A stretch of 64,000 nt of DNA from CALBPI01 sp038531945. GTDB lineage: Bacteria; Pseudomonadota; Gammaproteobacteria; Steroidobacterales; Woeseiaceae. The position numbers and the translations under genes were made by a program. This document shows positions 1-8,633 of this stretch, piece by piece (the first letter of the stretch is position 1; each line of letters begins with the position of its first letter). The notes under the pieces were generated by a model. That model made no database searches and had not been told where the DNA came from. It was given only the letters and a program-made list of their open reading frames with translations. The DNA is taken from assembly GCA_038531945.1 (NCBI GenBank), contig JBCBBH010000004.1:62001-126000 (forward strand), given 5' to 3'.

Positions 1-852
1 TGCGGTCTTATCGTCACCGCTCGCGGGAAGCAATGTCTTCCCCAACACGAGAAACCGGGTGGTATTGTCCGCCCGATCCTCAATATTTGAGACCAGAACA
101 CTCAAACTGTATACAGCTGCGGCAGCCGAGCCCGCGATCGCCGCGGTCCCGACTTCGTCTCTGGCACGCCTCGCTCCTTCTGCATTGCTGCTTACCCCGA
201 TCAGCTCCGCGTTGGGCAAATTTGCGCGCAGCCAACCGCGGCACTGGGCGAGCGATTGCTGGTGGGCGCAAATCCTTTCAATAGTCTCAAGATTGGTGTC
301 GCCAAGGCCAAGTAGATGCTGCTCAATTGGCAGTTCTATCTCACCGCAGATCTTCAGAGGTGACGTCACGAACATATCGAGCGTGTGATTCACCGTCCCT
401 TCCGTGGAATTCTCGATCGGTACAACACCGAAATCCGCGTTCCCCGCTTCGACCTCATGAAAAACCTGGTCGATGGTCGCAAACGGTAAATCGTTAATTG
501 AGTGTCCAAAATGCTTTAGGGCAGCGCTTTGTGTAAACGTCCCGGGTGGTCCGAGAAATGCAATTTTCAGCGGCGCCTGCTGTGCGAGACAGGCTGACAT
601 GATTTCACGAAAGAGGCGAACGGACTCTTCATCAGAGAGCGGTCCATCGTTGCGATCAACGACCTTTCTCAACACCTGAGCTTCCCGGTCGGCCCGGTAG
701 TATCCAGAGTTGTCGGCCGCACCTCGCTTAGCGATACCCACTTTCTGCGCTAGTAAAGCGCGCTCAGATATCAAACGCTGAATGTCGCTATCGATTCGAT
801 CAATCGCCTCGCGAACCTCCGGCAACGAGATCGGTGCGTCATCACTTGTCAT
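1..852 (-). CDS. pheA: Bifunctional chorismate mutase / prephenate dehydratase, 3' end outside window
   Basis: P-protein of phenylalanine synthesis: it converts chorismate to prephenate and then to phenylpyruvate. The gene starts at ATG 852 and 284 codons are visible; the C-terminal ACT regulatory domain (family length about 360-385) lies beyond the left edge. Residues about 1-90 look like an AroQ-type chorismate mutase helix bundle (EAIDRIDSDIQRLISER). From about residue 95 the prephenate dehydratase domain begins with AFLGPPGTFTQSA and continues with VPIENSTEGTVNHTLD. The motif DNTTRFLVLG near the visible end is typical of the end of the dehydratase domain. It follows serA by 12 nt, so the serC-serA-pheA genes are probably co-transcribed and combine serine and phenylalanine synthesis. 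Identity is very secure; only the C-terminus is unseen. Confidence 0.96.
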   Translation of the reverse strand, partial: MTSDDAPISLPEVREAIDRIDSDIQRLISERALLAQKVGIAKRGAADNSGYYRADREAQVLRKVVDRNDGPLSDEESVRLFREIMSACLAQQAPLKIAFLGPPGTFTQSAALKHFGHSINDLPFATIDQVFHEVEAGNADFGVVPIENSTEGTVNHTLDMFVTSPLKICGEIELPIEQHLLGLGDTNLETIERICAHQQSLAQCRGWLRANLPNAELIGVSSNAEGARRARDEVGTAAIAGSAAAAVYSLSVLVSNIEDRADNTTRFLVLGKTLLPASGDDKTA

Positions 853-864
853 TGCGAGGACCAG

Positions 865-2037
865 CTACGCCCCAGGGACACGCACACGCAGGACACCTTC
901 GATGGCACGCATCTCATCCAGCACCTCCTCGTCGAGCGGCGCATCAAGATCAACGATCGTATAGGCCAGCTCACCACGAGACTTATTCAACAAGTCCAAT
1001 ATGTTACGGCCTTTTTCTGCGATTATGGTAGAGATTTGCCCGACCATGTTAGGTACGTTCTGGTTAGCGATTGTCAGTCGCCAGCTATCGCCGACACGCG
1101 GCATCTTAGCGTCCGGAAAATTGACCGAATGCCTGATGTTGCCATTCTCAAGATAATCCTTGAGGGTATCCGCGACCATGATCGCGCAGTTTTCTTCGGC
1201 CTCACCGGTTGACGCCCCCAAATGTGGATACGCGATAATTTTTGGGTGATTGAACGTTTCCGGTCCGGGAAAGTCGGTCACGTAGGCATGCAATCGCCCA
1301 TCATCCAACGCCGCGATCACCGCCGCATCATCTACGATCCCGCCACGCGCAAGATTGATCACGACCGCGTCCTCACGCATCGACTTCAGCCGGTCTGCAT
1401 TGATCAGGTCGCGGGTCGCGTCGCTCAGCGGCACGTGAACCGTCAGGATATCGACCGAAGCCAGCAATTGCTCGATGCTGCCGGCCTCTTCCACCCCCGC
1501 AGAGAGCTGCCACGCGCGTCGCACGGTCATGTGCGGGTCAAAGCCAATGACTTTCATCCCAAGATCCAGCGCCGTGTTGCACACTTCCACGCCGATCGCA
1601 CCTAGCCCAATCACGCCCAGTGTTCGCCCGGGGAGCTCAAAGCCAGCGTACTGCTTTTTCCCCGCTTCGACCGCTTTGCTCATGGCTGCTGCATCGCCGG
1701 TCAGGTCTGCCACGTACTTTAAGGCCGGCTGGATGTTTCGCGCAGCCATCAGCGCGCCTGCGAAAACCAACTCCTTGACCGCGTTGGCATTGGCGCCCGG
1801 CGCGTTGAACACGGGCACGCCACGACCGCTCATCGCGTCAATCGGAATGTTGTTGGTTCCCGCACCTGCGCGGCCTACGGCTTCCAAAGACTGCGGGATC
1901 TCCATGTCGTGCATCTTGTGCGAACGCACGAGAATGCCATGCGGGTCCGTGAGCGCCGATGCTACTTCATAATCGCCGCGCGGCAGCCGCTTGAGGCCCG
2001 AGACCGAAATATTATTGAGCGTTAATACGCGATACAT
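865..2037 (-). CDS. serA: D-3-phosphoglycerate dehydrogenase
   Basis: First step of phosphorylated serine synthesis: 3-phosphoglycerate to 3-phosphohydroxypyruvate with NAD. It has 390 residues in the short form: catalytic/NAD domains, then a C-terminal ACT domain (from about residue 318). The Rossmann motif is GVIGLGAIG. The catalytic arginine sits in NLARGG (about residue 231) and the histidine in YPHLGAST (about 272). I chose ATG 2037 because GGTGAAAG lies just upstream; an in-frame TTG at 2055 would add six residues and overlap serC. It sits 14 nt after serC, the enzyme of the next pathway step, so the pair is a functional operon. Confidence 0.96.
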   Translation of the reverse strand: MYRVLTLNNISVSGLKRLPRGDYEVASALTDPHGILVRSHKMHDMEIPQSLEAVGRAGAGTNNIPIDAMSGRGVPVFNAPGANANAVKELVFAGALMAARNIQPALKYVADLTGDAAAMSKAVEAGKKQYAGFELPGRTLGVIGLGAIGVEVCNTALDLGMKVIGFDPHMTVRRAWQLSAGVEEAGSIEQLLASVDILTVHVPLSDATRDLINADRLKSMREDAVVINLARGGIVDDAAVIAALDDGRLHAYVTDFPGPETFNHPKIIAYPHLGASTGEAEENCAIMVADTLKDYLENGNIRHSVNFPDAKMPRVGDSWRLTIANQNVPNMVGQISTIIAEKGRNILDLLNKSRGELAYTIVDLDAPLDEEVLDEMRAIEGVLRVRVPGA

Positions 2038-2051
2038 AGTGCTTTCACCAA

Positions 2052-3137
2052 TCAACCGTAGCGTTTTTCGAATTCGCCCATAAAATCAACGAGCGCATCA
2101 ACGGCCGCCTGCGGCATCGCGTTGTAGAGACTTGCTCGCATTCCGCCGACGGAACGATGACCTTTCAGCGTCTTCAACCCGCGTTCGCCCGCCAATTCGA
2201 GAAACTTGGCATCGAGATCAGCAGACGCCAGCGTGAACGGCACGTTCATGCGAGAGCGCGACCGTGGCGGCACCGGGCTTTGATAGAAATCGGACTGGTC
2301 GATCGCCCCGTACAACGTCTCTGCTTTCCGTTGGTTGCGGAGCGCCATGACATCCAGCCCGCCTTCCGCGATCAACCACTGAAACACCAGTCCCGCGACG
2401 TACCAAGCAAACGTCGGAGGCGTGTTACTCATCGAGTTCGCTGCGGCCTGGGCTGAGTATTGCAACATCGTCGGAACACTGTCGCGACGCGACTCGAGCA
2501 GATCATTGCGGACAATAACAATGGTCAGGCCTGCAGGACCGATGTTCTTTTGCGCCCCGGCATAAACCACGCCGAACCGTGACACTTCCAATGGTCGCGA
2601 CAAGATGGTTGAACTCATGTCGGCAACGAGTGGTGCATCAATAACGGAGTCCGGAATTTCGTGAAACTCTACGCCGCCGATGGTTTCGTTGGGCGTGTAA
2701 TGAAGGTAAGCAGCCTTTTTGGACACTTGCCAGTCGGACCACGCGGGGATGTCGGTGTAGCCATTGCTCTCAGCATCCGCTGCCACGTTAACGTTGGCGA
2801 AACGCATCGCTTCCTTCACGGCTTTTTTGCCCCAACTGCCGGTGACAACATAATCGACGGTGTCGTCGGGTTGCGCCAAATTAAGGACCGTCGCGCCAAA
2901 TTGCTGTGTCGCACCACCCTGCACGAAGAGCACGGTGTAATCGTCCGATATGCCCATCAACTGGCGAAAGTCCGCTTCCGCCTGCTCAGCGATACCGACG
3001 AACTCTTTACCTCTATGGCTCATCTCCATGACCGACATGCCACTGCCGCCCCAGGACAGGAGATCTTCCTGCACGCGCTGCAACACCGGCTCGGGCAAGA
3101 CCGCGGGCCCGGCACTAAAGTTGAAAATTCTGCTCAT
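2052..3137 (-). CDS. serC: Phosphoserine aminotransferase
   Basis: PLP enzyme that transaminates 3-phosphohydroxypyruvate with glutamate to give phosphoserine, and also acts in pyridoxal phosphate synthesis. The 361-residue length matches the family. The N-terminus FNFSAGPAVLPEPVLQ is diagnostic, and the PLP lysine lies in AGAQKNIGPAG (about residue 195). The start codon overlaps the gyrA stop by 4 nt (ATGA), which suggests translational coupling. The gyrA-serC order is common in Gammaproteobacteria. Very secure. Confidence 0.97.
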   Translation of the reverse strand: MSRIFNFSAGPAVLPEPVLQRVQEDLLSWGGSGMSVMEMSHRGKEFVGIAEQAEADFRQLMGISDDYTVLFVQGGATQQFGATVLNLAQPDDTVDYVVTGSWGKKAVKEAMRFANVNVAADAESNGYTDIPAWSDWQVSKKAAYLHYTPNETIGGVEFHEIPDSVIDAPLVADMSSTILSRPLEVSRFGVVYAGAQKNIGPAGLTIVIVRNDLLESRRDSVPTMLQYSAQAAANSMSNTPPTFAWYVAGLVFQWLIAEGGLDVMALRNQRKAETLYGAIDQSDFYQSPVPPRSRSRMNVPFTLASADLDAKFLELAGERGLKTLKGHRSVGGMRASLYNAMPQAAVDALVDFMGEFEKRYG

Positions 3138-5695
3138 TCGTCTTCGTCTTCGTCGTCGATAGCTTCGATTCGAGCAAGACTGGTCAGGAGGTCGCCCTCG
3201 TCGAGTCTGATCAGCGTCACCCCCTGAGTGTTTCTTCCAAGTTGGGAAATATCACCAACACTGGTGCGAACAAGAGTGCCTTGCTGACTGATCAGCATCA
3301 CTTCGTCGTCCTCAGCCACGCGAAGGGCCCCGACACAGCGACCATTGCGATCGGATGTCTGTATTGCTATCACGCCCTGACCGCCGCGCCCCTGCACGTT
3401 GAACTCGGAAACTGCCGTGCGCTTTCCATAGCCATGCTCGGTGGCGATCAAAAGCACTTCATCGTCCCGGACAACGCGCATCGAAATCACCTCGTGATCA
3501 CCCGACACCTTGATGCCGCGAACCCCTGCCGCCCCGCGGCCCATCGCGCGCACGTTGGAGCTCGCAAACCGAATCGCTTTGCCCGAGTTTGCGAACAGCA
3601 TGACGTCATCGCCTTCAGACAGAATCCTGACGTCGACCAAAGCATCGTCCTCACGGATATCTATCGCGATGATGCCGTTACTGCGGGGCCGTGAAAACGC
3701 TTCCAGGGATGTACGCTTTACCGTGCCATTGCGCGTCGCAAAAATTACGTACTGGTCCGCCGGGAATTCGCGCGTTGGGACCACCGCGTTAATCCGCTCA
3801 TCAGACTCTAACGGCAACAGGTTGACGATTGGTTTGCCGCGCGCGCCACGTCCTGCCTGTGGCAATTGGTAGACCTTCAGCCAGTAGACCTTGCCGCGAC
3901 TTGAGAAACAAAGCAGCGTGTCGTGGGTATTTGCGACAAACAAATGCTCGATGAAATCCTCATCTTTCATCCGTGTCGCAGAGCGACCGCGGCCGCCGCG
4001 CTTCTGCGCCTGGTAGGTGTCGGGTGACTGCGCCTTCGCGTAGCCGGCGTGCGACAGCGTAACCACCACGTCGGACTCGGGAATCAGATCCTCAATGCTA
4101 AGGTCGCTATGGTCCTCAACAATTTCGGTTCGTCGCTCATCCGCGAACTGCTCGCGAACTGTCGCCAGCTCTTCACGTATGACTTCGAGCAAGCGATCAG
4201 GGCTCGCCAAAATCAGAGAATACTCTTTAATTTTTTCAAGTAACTCACTATATTCTTTGAGGATCTTTTCCTGCTCCAAGCCAGTCAGCTTGTGCAGTCT
4301 GAGATCGAGAATCGCCTGCGCCTGAACTGCCGACAATCGATAGCGAACCTCGTCCCCTTGACCGCGAATCCCAAATGACTCGTCGAGCCCATCGGGACGG
4401 GTATCGATACTGCCGGCGCGCGCGATCATCTCCGTCACCTGTCCAGGCGCCCAGTCCTGCGCGCACAACCGCACTTTGGCCTCGGCCGGGCTCGGCGACG
4501 CCTTGATCACCTCGATAACCGGGTCAATGTTGCCCAAAGCCACTGCTTGCCCTTCCAACACGTGCGCTCTCGCACGTGCTTTGCGCAGCTCGAAAATGGT
4601 CCGTCGAGTGACCACTTCACGTCGATGGCCGATAAATGCGTGCAAAACGTCATGCAGATTCATCAACTGTGGCTGACCATTCTTCAGCGCAACCATGTTG
4701 ATACCGAAAACCGTCTGCAACAGCGTGTGCTTGTACAGGTTGTTCAACACAACATCGCTGTTTTCGCCGCGCCGGAGCTCGATGACAACACGCATGCCGT
4801 CCTTGTCAGACTCATCTCGCAGCCCGCTGATCCCTTCGAGCTTCTTGTCGCGCACAAGCTCCGCGATTTTCTCGATCAACCGCGCCTTGTTCACTTGATA
4901 TGGCAACTCAGTGATGACAATCGCTTCGCGCGACTTGCCGTCTATCGGTTCTATATGCGACTTGCCTCGGATATAGACTCGCCCACGGCCGGTCTTGTAC
5001 GCCGAATAGATTCCCGCGGACCCGTTGATGATCCCTGCGGTCGGAAAATCTGGTCCGGGCAACAACTCCATCAACCCGGGCACGTCGAGCTCCGGGTTAT
5101 CGATAAGCGCTAACGTTGCATCAATCACCTCACCCAGGTTGTGTGGCGGGATATTGGTCGCCATGCCCACTGCGATCCCTGCAGACCCGTTGACCAGTAG
5201 ATTAGGGATTCTGGTCGGCAGCACCGACGGCTCAGTTTCTTTTTCGTCGTAGTTGGGAACGAAATCGACCGTGTTCTTGTCGATATCGGCGAGCAACTCC
5301 TGCGTGATCTTGGCCATACGCACTTCGGTGTAGCGCATAGCGGCGGGCGCATCGCCGTCCACTGACCCGAAGTTTCCCTGACCATCGATCAACATGTAAC
5401 GCATCGAAAACGGCTGCGCCATGCGAACGATCGTGTCGTACACGGCAGAGTCGCCATGCGGGTGGTATTTACCGATCACATCACCCACAACGCGCGCCGA
5501 CTTGTTGTAGGGCTTGTTGTAGACGTTGTTCAGTTCGTGCATGGCGTAAAGCACGCGTCGATGCACAGGTTTGAGTCCGTCACGGACGTCTGGCAACGCG
5601 CGTCCAACGATCACGCTCATCGCATAGTCGAGATACGACTGGCGCATCTCATCTTCGATGGTTACAGAGAGAAGTTCCTGGGCAATATCAGACAT
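3134..5695 (-). CDS. gyrA: DNA gyrase subunit A
   Basis: Breakage-reunion subunit of the ATP-dependent type II topoisomerase that introduces negative supercoils; it works as A2B2 with GyrB. It has 853 residues. The catalytic tyrosine is Tyr122 (AMRYTEVRMA). The quinolone-resistance region has Ser83 and Asp87 (HPHGDSAVYD), the residues of the drug-sensitive state in E. coli numbering. The GyrA box appears as QKRGGRG near residue 563, followed by the C-terminal beta-pinwheel repeats used for DNA wrapping. It is first in a minus-strand run with serC, serA and pheA. Confidence 0.98.
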   Translation of the reverse strand: MSDIAQELLSVTIEDEMRQSYLDYAMSVIVGRALPDVRDGLKPVHRRVLYAMHELNNVYNKPYNKSARVVGDVIGKYHPHGDSAVYDTIVRMAQPFSMRYMLIDGQGNFGSVDGDAPAAMRYTEVRMAKITQELLADIDKNTVDFVPNYDEKETEPSVLPTRIPNLLVNGSAGIAVGMATNIPPHNLGEVIDATLALIDNPELDVPGLMELLPGPDFPTAGIINGSAGIYSAYKTGRGRVYIRGKSHIEPIDGKSREAIVITELPYQVNKARLIEKIAELVRDKKLEGISGLRDESDKDGMRVVIELRRGENSDVVLNNLYKHTLLQTVFGINMVALKNGQPQLMNLHDVLHAFIGHRREVVTRRTIFELRKARARAHVLEGQAVALGNIDPVIEVIKASPSPAEAKVRLCAQDWAPGQVTEMIARAGSIDTRPDGLDESFGIRGQGDEVRYRLSAVQAQAILDLRLHKLTGLEQEKILKEYSELLEKIKEYSLILASPDRLLEVIREELATVREQFADERRTEIVEDHSDLSIEDLIPESDVVVTLSHAGYAKAQSPDTYQAQKRGGRGRSATRMKDEDFIEHLFVANTHDTLLCFSSRGKVYWLKVYQLPQAGRGARGKPIVNLLPLESDERINAVVPTREFPADQYVIFATRNGTVKRTSLEAFSRPRSNGIIAIDIREDDALVDVRILSEGDDVMLFANSGKAIRFASSNVRAMGRGAAGVRGIKVSGDHEVISMRVVRDDEVLLIATEHGYGKRTAVSEFNVQGRGGQGVIAIQTSDRNGRCVGALRVAEDDEVMLISQQGTLVRTSVGDISQLGRNTQGVTLIRLDEGDLLTSLARIEAIDDEDEDE

Positions 5696-5844
5696 TTGAT
5701 GATCGAGGAGTCGGGTTAATGCAGGAGTGCGACGCTAAATTCTTATTGATTTTTTTGGCGGTTTTGGGCGCCAGATAGTCGTTTCAAATGGGACCAAAAA
5801 TCACACCGTTTGTGTCGCAGGTTTGAGTAAATCTTGTACTCGTT

Positions 5845-5853
5845 ATTTTAGCA
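5845..5853 (-). promoter_or_regulatory. Candidate extended -10 promoter for gyrA
   Basis: Read on the minus strand this is TGCTAAAAT, a TGn-extended -10 element about 150 nt upstream of the gyrA start. I see no good -35 box. A short inverted repeat (TCACTG/CAGTGA, 5862-5879) lies just upstream. The element is inferred from sequence only. Confidence 0.4.
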
Positions 5854-5912
5854 CAATCCGGTCACTGATTTGGCAGTGATCGACCCGCCAGTCAAGCATT
5901 GTCCGACACGGC

Positions 5913-5918
5913 TATAAT
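5913..5918 (+). promoter_or_regulatory. TATAAT -10 box for the mtaD operon, 6 nt before the ATG
   Basis: A perfect TATAAT is separated from the mtaD ATG (5925) by only GGCGCC. Transcription normally starts about 7 nt downstream of the -10 box, so the mRNA should begin at or next to the A of the start codon, with no Shine-Dalgarno sequence. The -35 region (about 5890-5895, AGTCAA) is weak. Confidence 0.55.
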
Positions 5919-5924
5919 GGCGCC

Positions 5925-7250
5925 ATGCAACCATGTGACACCCTGATTAAAGCCGGTTGGATCGCACCCGTTGAACCGGAATCTACGCTGATCGAGGACG
6001 GCGCCATCGCGATTGCCGCTGGCCGGATTGTCGCGGTCGGGCATGCCCGCGAGCTGACCAAGTTGTGGTCACCGTCGAGAACTGTTGATCGACCCGCTCA
6101 TCTCATGATTCCAGGGCTGATTAATGCTCACACCCACGCGGCAATGTCACTCCTGCGTGGCGTCGCGGAAGACATGCCTCTTGAGCGTTGGCTTCAGGAA
6201 GGCGTCTGGCCGATGGAGGCCGAACACGTCGGACCGGAAATGGTTCGAGATGGCAATCGGCTGGCCATGTTGGAGATGGTGCGCGGCGGCATCACTTGCT
6301 TCAATGACATGTACTTTTTTCCCGATGTTGCCGCTGAGGTTGCCAGCGCGGCGCGGATTCGGGCATCACTGGGTCTCCCGGTGATTGACTTTCCAACGGC
6401 ATGGGCATCGAACGCCGATGAATATATCGCCAAAGGGCAAGCGGTCCGCGACAGTGTCGTTTCCAATCCACTCATTTCGACCCAAATCGCACCACATTCC
6501 ACGTACACGGTAAGTCTGGAAGCACTGACTCGAATCCGCACACTGGCAGATCAGTTGGATATGCCAATCCATATTCACTTGCAGGAGACCCAGGTCGAAG
6601 TCGACCAAGGTGTGGCGCTGCACGGCAAACGCCCGGTCGAATATCTCGATGAGATCGGCATCGTCAACAGCAACTTGCTCGCCGCGCACATGGTTGCGGC
6701 GACACGAGAGGACCTCGTGCGGTTCGCCTCCAACCACGCCAGTATCGTGCACTGCCCCAGTAGCAACCTGAAACTCGCCAGCGGGTTCGCACCGGTTGCC
6801 GAGATGCTGAGCATGGGCATCAACGTCGCAATCGGCACCGATGGTGCAGCCTCGAACAATGCGCTCGACATGATCGCCGAGACGCGGTTGGCTGGACTGG
6901 TCGCCAAAGGACGCGAAAATGACGCGACAGTCCTGCCTGCCGCAACGTTGCTACGAATGGCGACGTTGAACGGCGCGCGCGCCCTTGGGCTGGAAGACCA
7001 GACAGGGTCTTTGGTGGTCGGGAAATGGGCGGACGTCACCTGTGTGAATCTTGACGCGGCGCACTGCGTTCCGATTCATGACCCGGTTGCAACGCTGTTC
7101 TATGCGGCCAATCGAAATGACGTTAGCGACGTATGGGTCGCCGGCGTCCCGGTCCTCGAAAAACGCCAACACACCACACTGGACGCAGAGCGCATATTGG
7201 CGCGAACGGCAGAATGGTCACAGAAACTTTCAACTCCGGATAACAAATGA
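5925..7250 (+). CDS. mtaD: 5-methylthioadenosine / S-adenosylhomocysteine deaminase (TRZ/ATZ amidohydrolase)
   Basis: Metal-dependent amidohydrolase of 441 residues. The HTHAAM metal-binding motif is near residue 70, with later metal ligands in HIHLQET and the conserved TDGAASNN near the C-terminus. Members of this family deaminate methylthioadenosine or S-adenosylhomocysteine, products of SAM-dependent reactions, or act on related purines and triazines; the exact substrate cannot be read from sequence. The stop overlaps the start of ubiG, a SAM-dependent methyltransferase that generates S-adenosylhomocysteine, which supports a role in SAM by-product recycling. No Shine-Dalgarno sequence is visible; see the -10 box at 5913. 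Confidence 0.88.
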   Translation: MQPCDTLIKAGWIAPVEPESTLIEDGAIAIAAGRIVAVGHARELTKLWSPSRTVDRPAHLMIPGLINAHTHAAMSLLRGVAEDMPLERWLQEGVWPMEAEHVGPEMVRDGNRLAMLEMVRGGITCFNDMYFFPDVAAEVASAARIRASLGLPVIDFPTAWASNADEYIAKGQAVRDSVVSNPLISTQIAPHSTYTVSLEALTRIRTLADQLDMPIHIHLQETQVEVDQGVALHGKRPVEYLDEIGIVNSNLLAAHMVAATREDLVRFASNHASIVHCPSSNLKLASGFAPVAEMLSMGINVAIGTDGAASNNALDMIAETRLAGLVAKGRENDATVLPAATLLRMATLNGARALGLEDQTGSLVVGKWADVTCVNLDAAHCVPIHDPVATLFYAANRNDVSDVWVAGVPVLEKRQHTTLDAERILARTAEWSQKLSTPDNK

Positions 7251-7957
7251 ATGCAATGGAAAACGTAGACAGCTCCGAACTCGCCCGTTTCGACGCCGTT
7301 GCCAGTCGATGGTGGGATCCCGATGGCGAGTTCGGCGCGCTGCACCGTATCAACCCGATTCGGCTCGAATACGTCATGGCTCGTTGCGGCTTAGCCGATG
7401 TGGACGCGGCTGACATTGGTTGTGGCGGTGGCTTGTTGACTGAGGCGATGGCCAGAAACGGCGCGAATGTTACCGGGGTCGATATGTCCAAAAAAGCGAT
7501 CCAGGTTGCTCAGTTGCATATGCATGAAAGTGAGCTTGAGATTGATTACCGTCAGACGACAGCAGAGGCTCTCGCAGAATCGAAAACAGATCACTTCGAT
7601 GTTGTCACCTGCATGGAAATGCTGGAGCACGTACCAGCGCCGGAACATGTCGTGGGCGCAGTCGCCCGCATGGCCAAACCTGGTGGCGACATATTCTTCT
7701 CTACCATCAATCGAACCGCGAAAGCATTTGCACTCGCAATCGTTGGTGCAGAGTACATCCTGAATTGGGTCCCCAAAGGCACGCATGAGTTCGCGAAATT
7801 CATCAAACCGGCAGAATTGGACAGTGCGGCGCGCGAACACGGTCTGGTTCTTCAGTCACTGACCGGGCTCGCCTACGATCCGCTTTCAGATCGATTCAGT
7901 CTGGGTAAGGACATTGATGTGAACTACTTCGCTCACTACAAGAAGCTGGAGACGTAG
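7247..7957 (+). CDS. ubiG: Ubiquinone biosynthesis O-methyltransferase
   Basis: SAM-dependent methyltransferase for the two O-methylation steps of ubiquinone synthesis. It has 236 residues. Methyltransferase motif I is DIGCGGG at residues 56-62. The family-specific opening SRWWDPDGEFGALHRINPIR and the later GTHEFAKFIKP segment identify UbiG rather than a generic methyltransferase. It starts inside the last codons of mtaD (4-nt overlap) and is followed by gph after 1 nt. The ubiG-gph pairing is common in Gammaproteobacteria. Its product is the electron acceptor of the complex I encoded further along the window. Confidence 0.96.
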   Translation: MNAMENVDSSELARFDAVASRWWDPDGEFGALHRINPIRLEYVMARCGLADVDAADIGCGGGLLTEAMARNGANVTGVDMSKKAIQVAQLHMHESELEIDYRQTTAEALAESKTDHFDVVTCMEMLEHVPAPEHVVGAVARMAKPGGDIFFSTINRTAKAFALAIVGAEYILNWVPKGTHEFAKFIKPAELDSAAREHGLVLQSLTGLAYDPLSDRFSLGKDIDVNYFAHYKKLET

Positions 7958-7958
7958 A

Positions 7959-8633
7959 TTGCGTCATGAATTGCGTTTGCTGCTCGACCTTGACGGAACC
8001 CTGGTCGACACGGCACCCGACCTCGTCGGCGCGTTGCATGCGGCGTGCGACACGTTTGGCGTCCCTCGACTAGACGACGACGCGGCGCGTCGAGAGGTTG
8101 CGAACGGCGGAATGGGTATGATCCAGCGTGCGTTCCGCGACCACACGGAGGTGCAGCATCAGCACGCGCATGCGTGGTTTCTGGACTACTACGCCAGACA
8201 CATTGCGGATCAGTCGCAAGTGTTCCCTGCGCTTCGCCATGTGATCAGGACACAACCGCAGCCCTGGGGGATTGTCACCAACAAACCCGAGTACCTGACG
8301 CACTTGTTACTCGACGCACTGAGCCTCAAGGACCAGGTCGGCTGCATTATCGCAGGGGACACCCTGCCGGTACGCAAGCCCGATCCTGCCCCCCTACTGA
8401 TGGCGGCAGAGCAACTGGGCGCGGCGCCAGAGCAGTTTCTCTACGCAGGGGATCATCTTCGCGACGTGCAGGCTGCGAAAGCTGCCGGCATGTACGCCAT
8501 TGGGGTCGGATACGGTTACAACCTCGTCGGCGATTCACCCGATGCCTGGGACGCTGACAGAGTCTGCACCACACCGGAATCTCTGGCCGAGTTGATCGCC
8601 GAGAAAACGGGGGCTAAGCAACATGACGCTTGA
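7959..8633 (+). CDS. gph: Phosphoglycolate phosphatase, HAD family
   Basis: HAD hydrolase that dephosphorylates 2-phosphoglycolate, including that formed during DNA end repair. It has 224 residues. The nucleophile and acid are Asp10 and Asp12 (LLDLDGTLVDTAPD). Motif II is IVTNKP, and the metal-binding motif IV is in YAGDHLRD. The start is TTG 7959, supported by GGAG nine nt upstream inside the end of ubiG. Its last codons overlap rmuC by 11 nt. Phosphatase class is secure; preference for phosphoglycolate is inferred from the ubiG-gph context. Confidence 0.88.
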   Translation: MRHELRLLLDLDGTLVDTAPDLVGALHAACDTFGVPRLDDDAARREVANGGMGMIQRAFRDHTEVQHQHAHAWFLDYYARHIADQSQVFPALRHVIRTQPQPWGIVTNKPEYLTHLLLDALSLKDQVGCIIAGDTLPVRKPDPAPLLMAAEQLGAAPEQFLYAGDHLRDVQAAKAAGMYAIGVGYGYNLVGDSPDAWDADRVCTTPESLAELIAEKTGAKQHDA

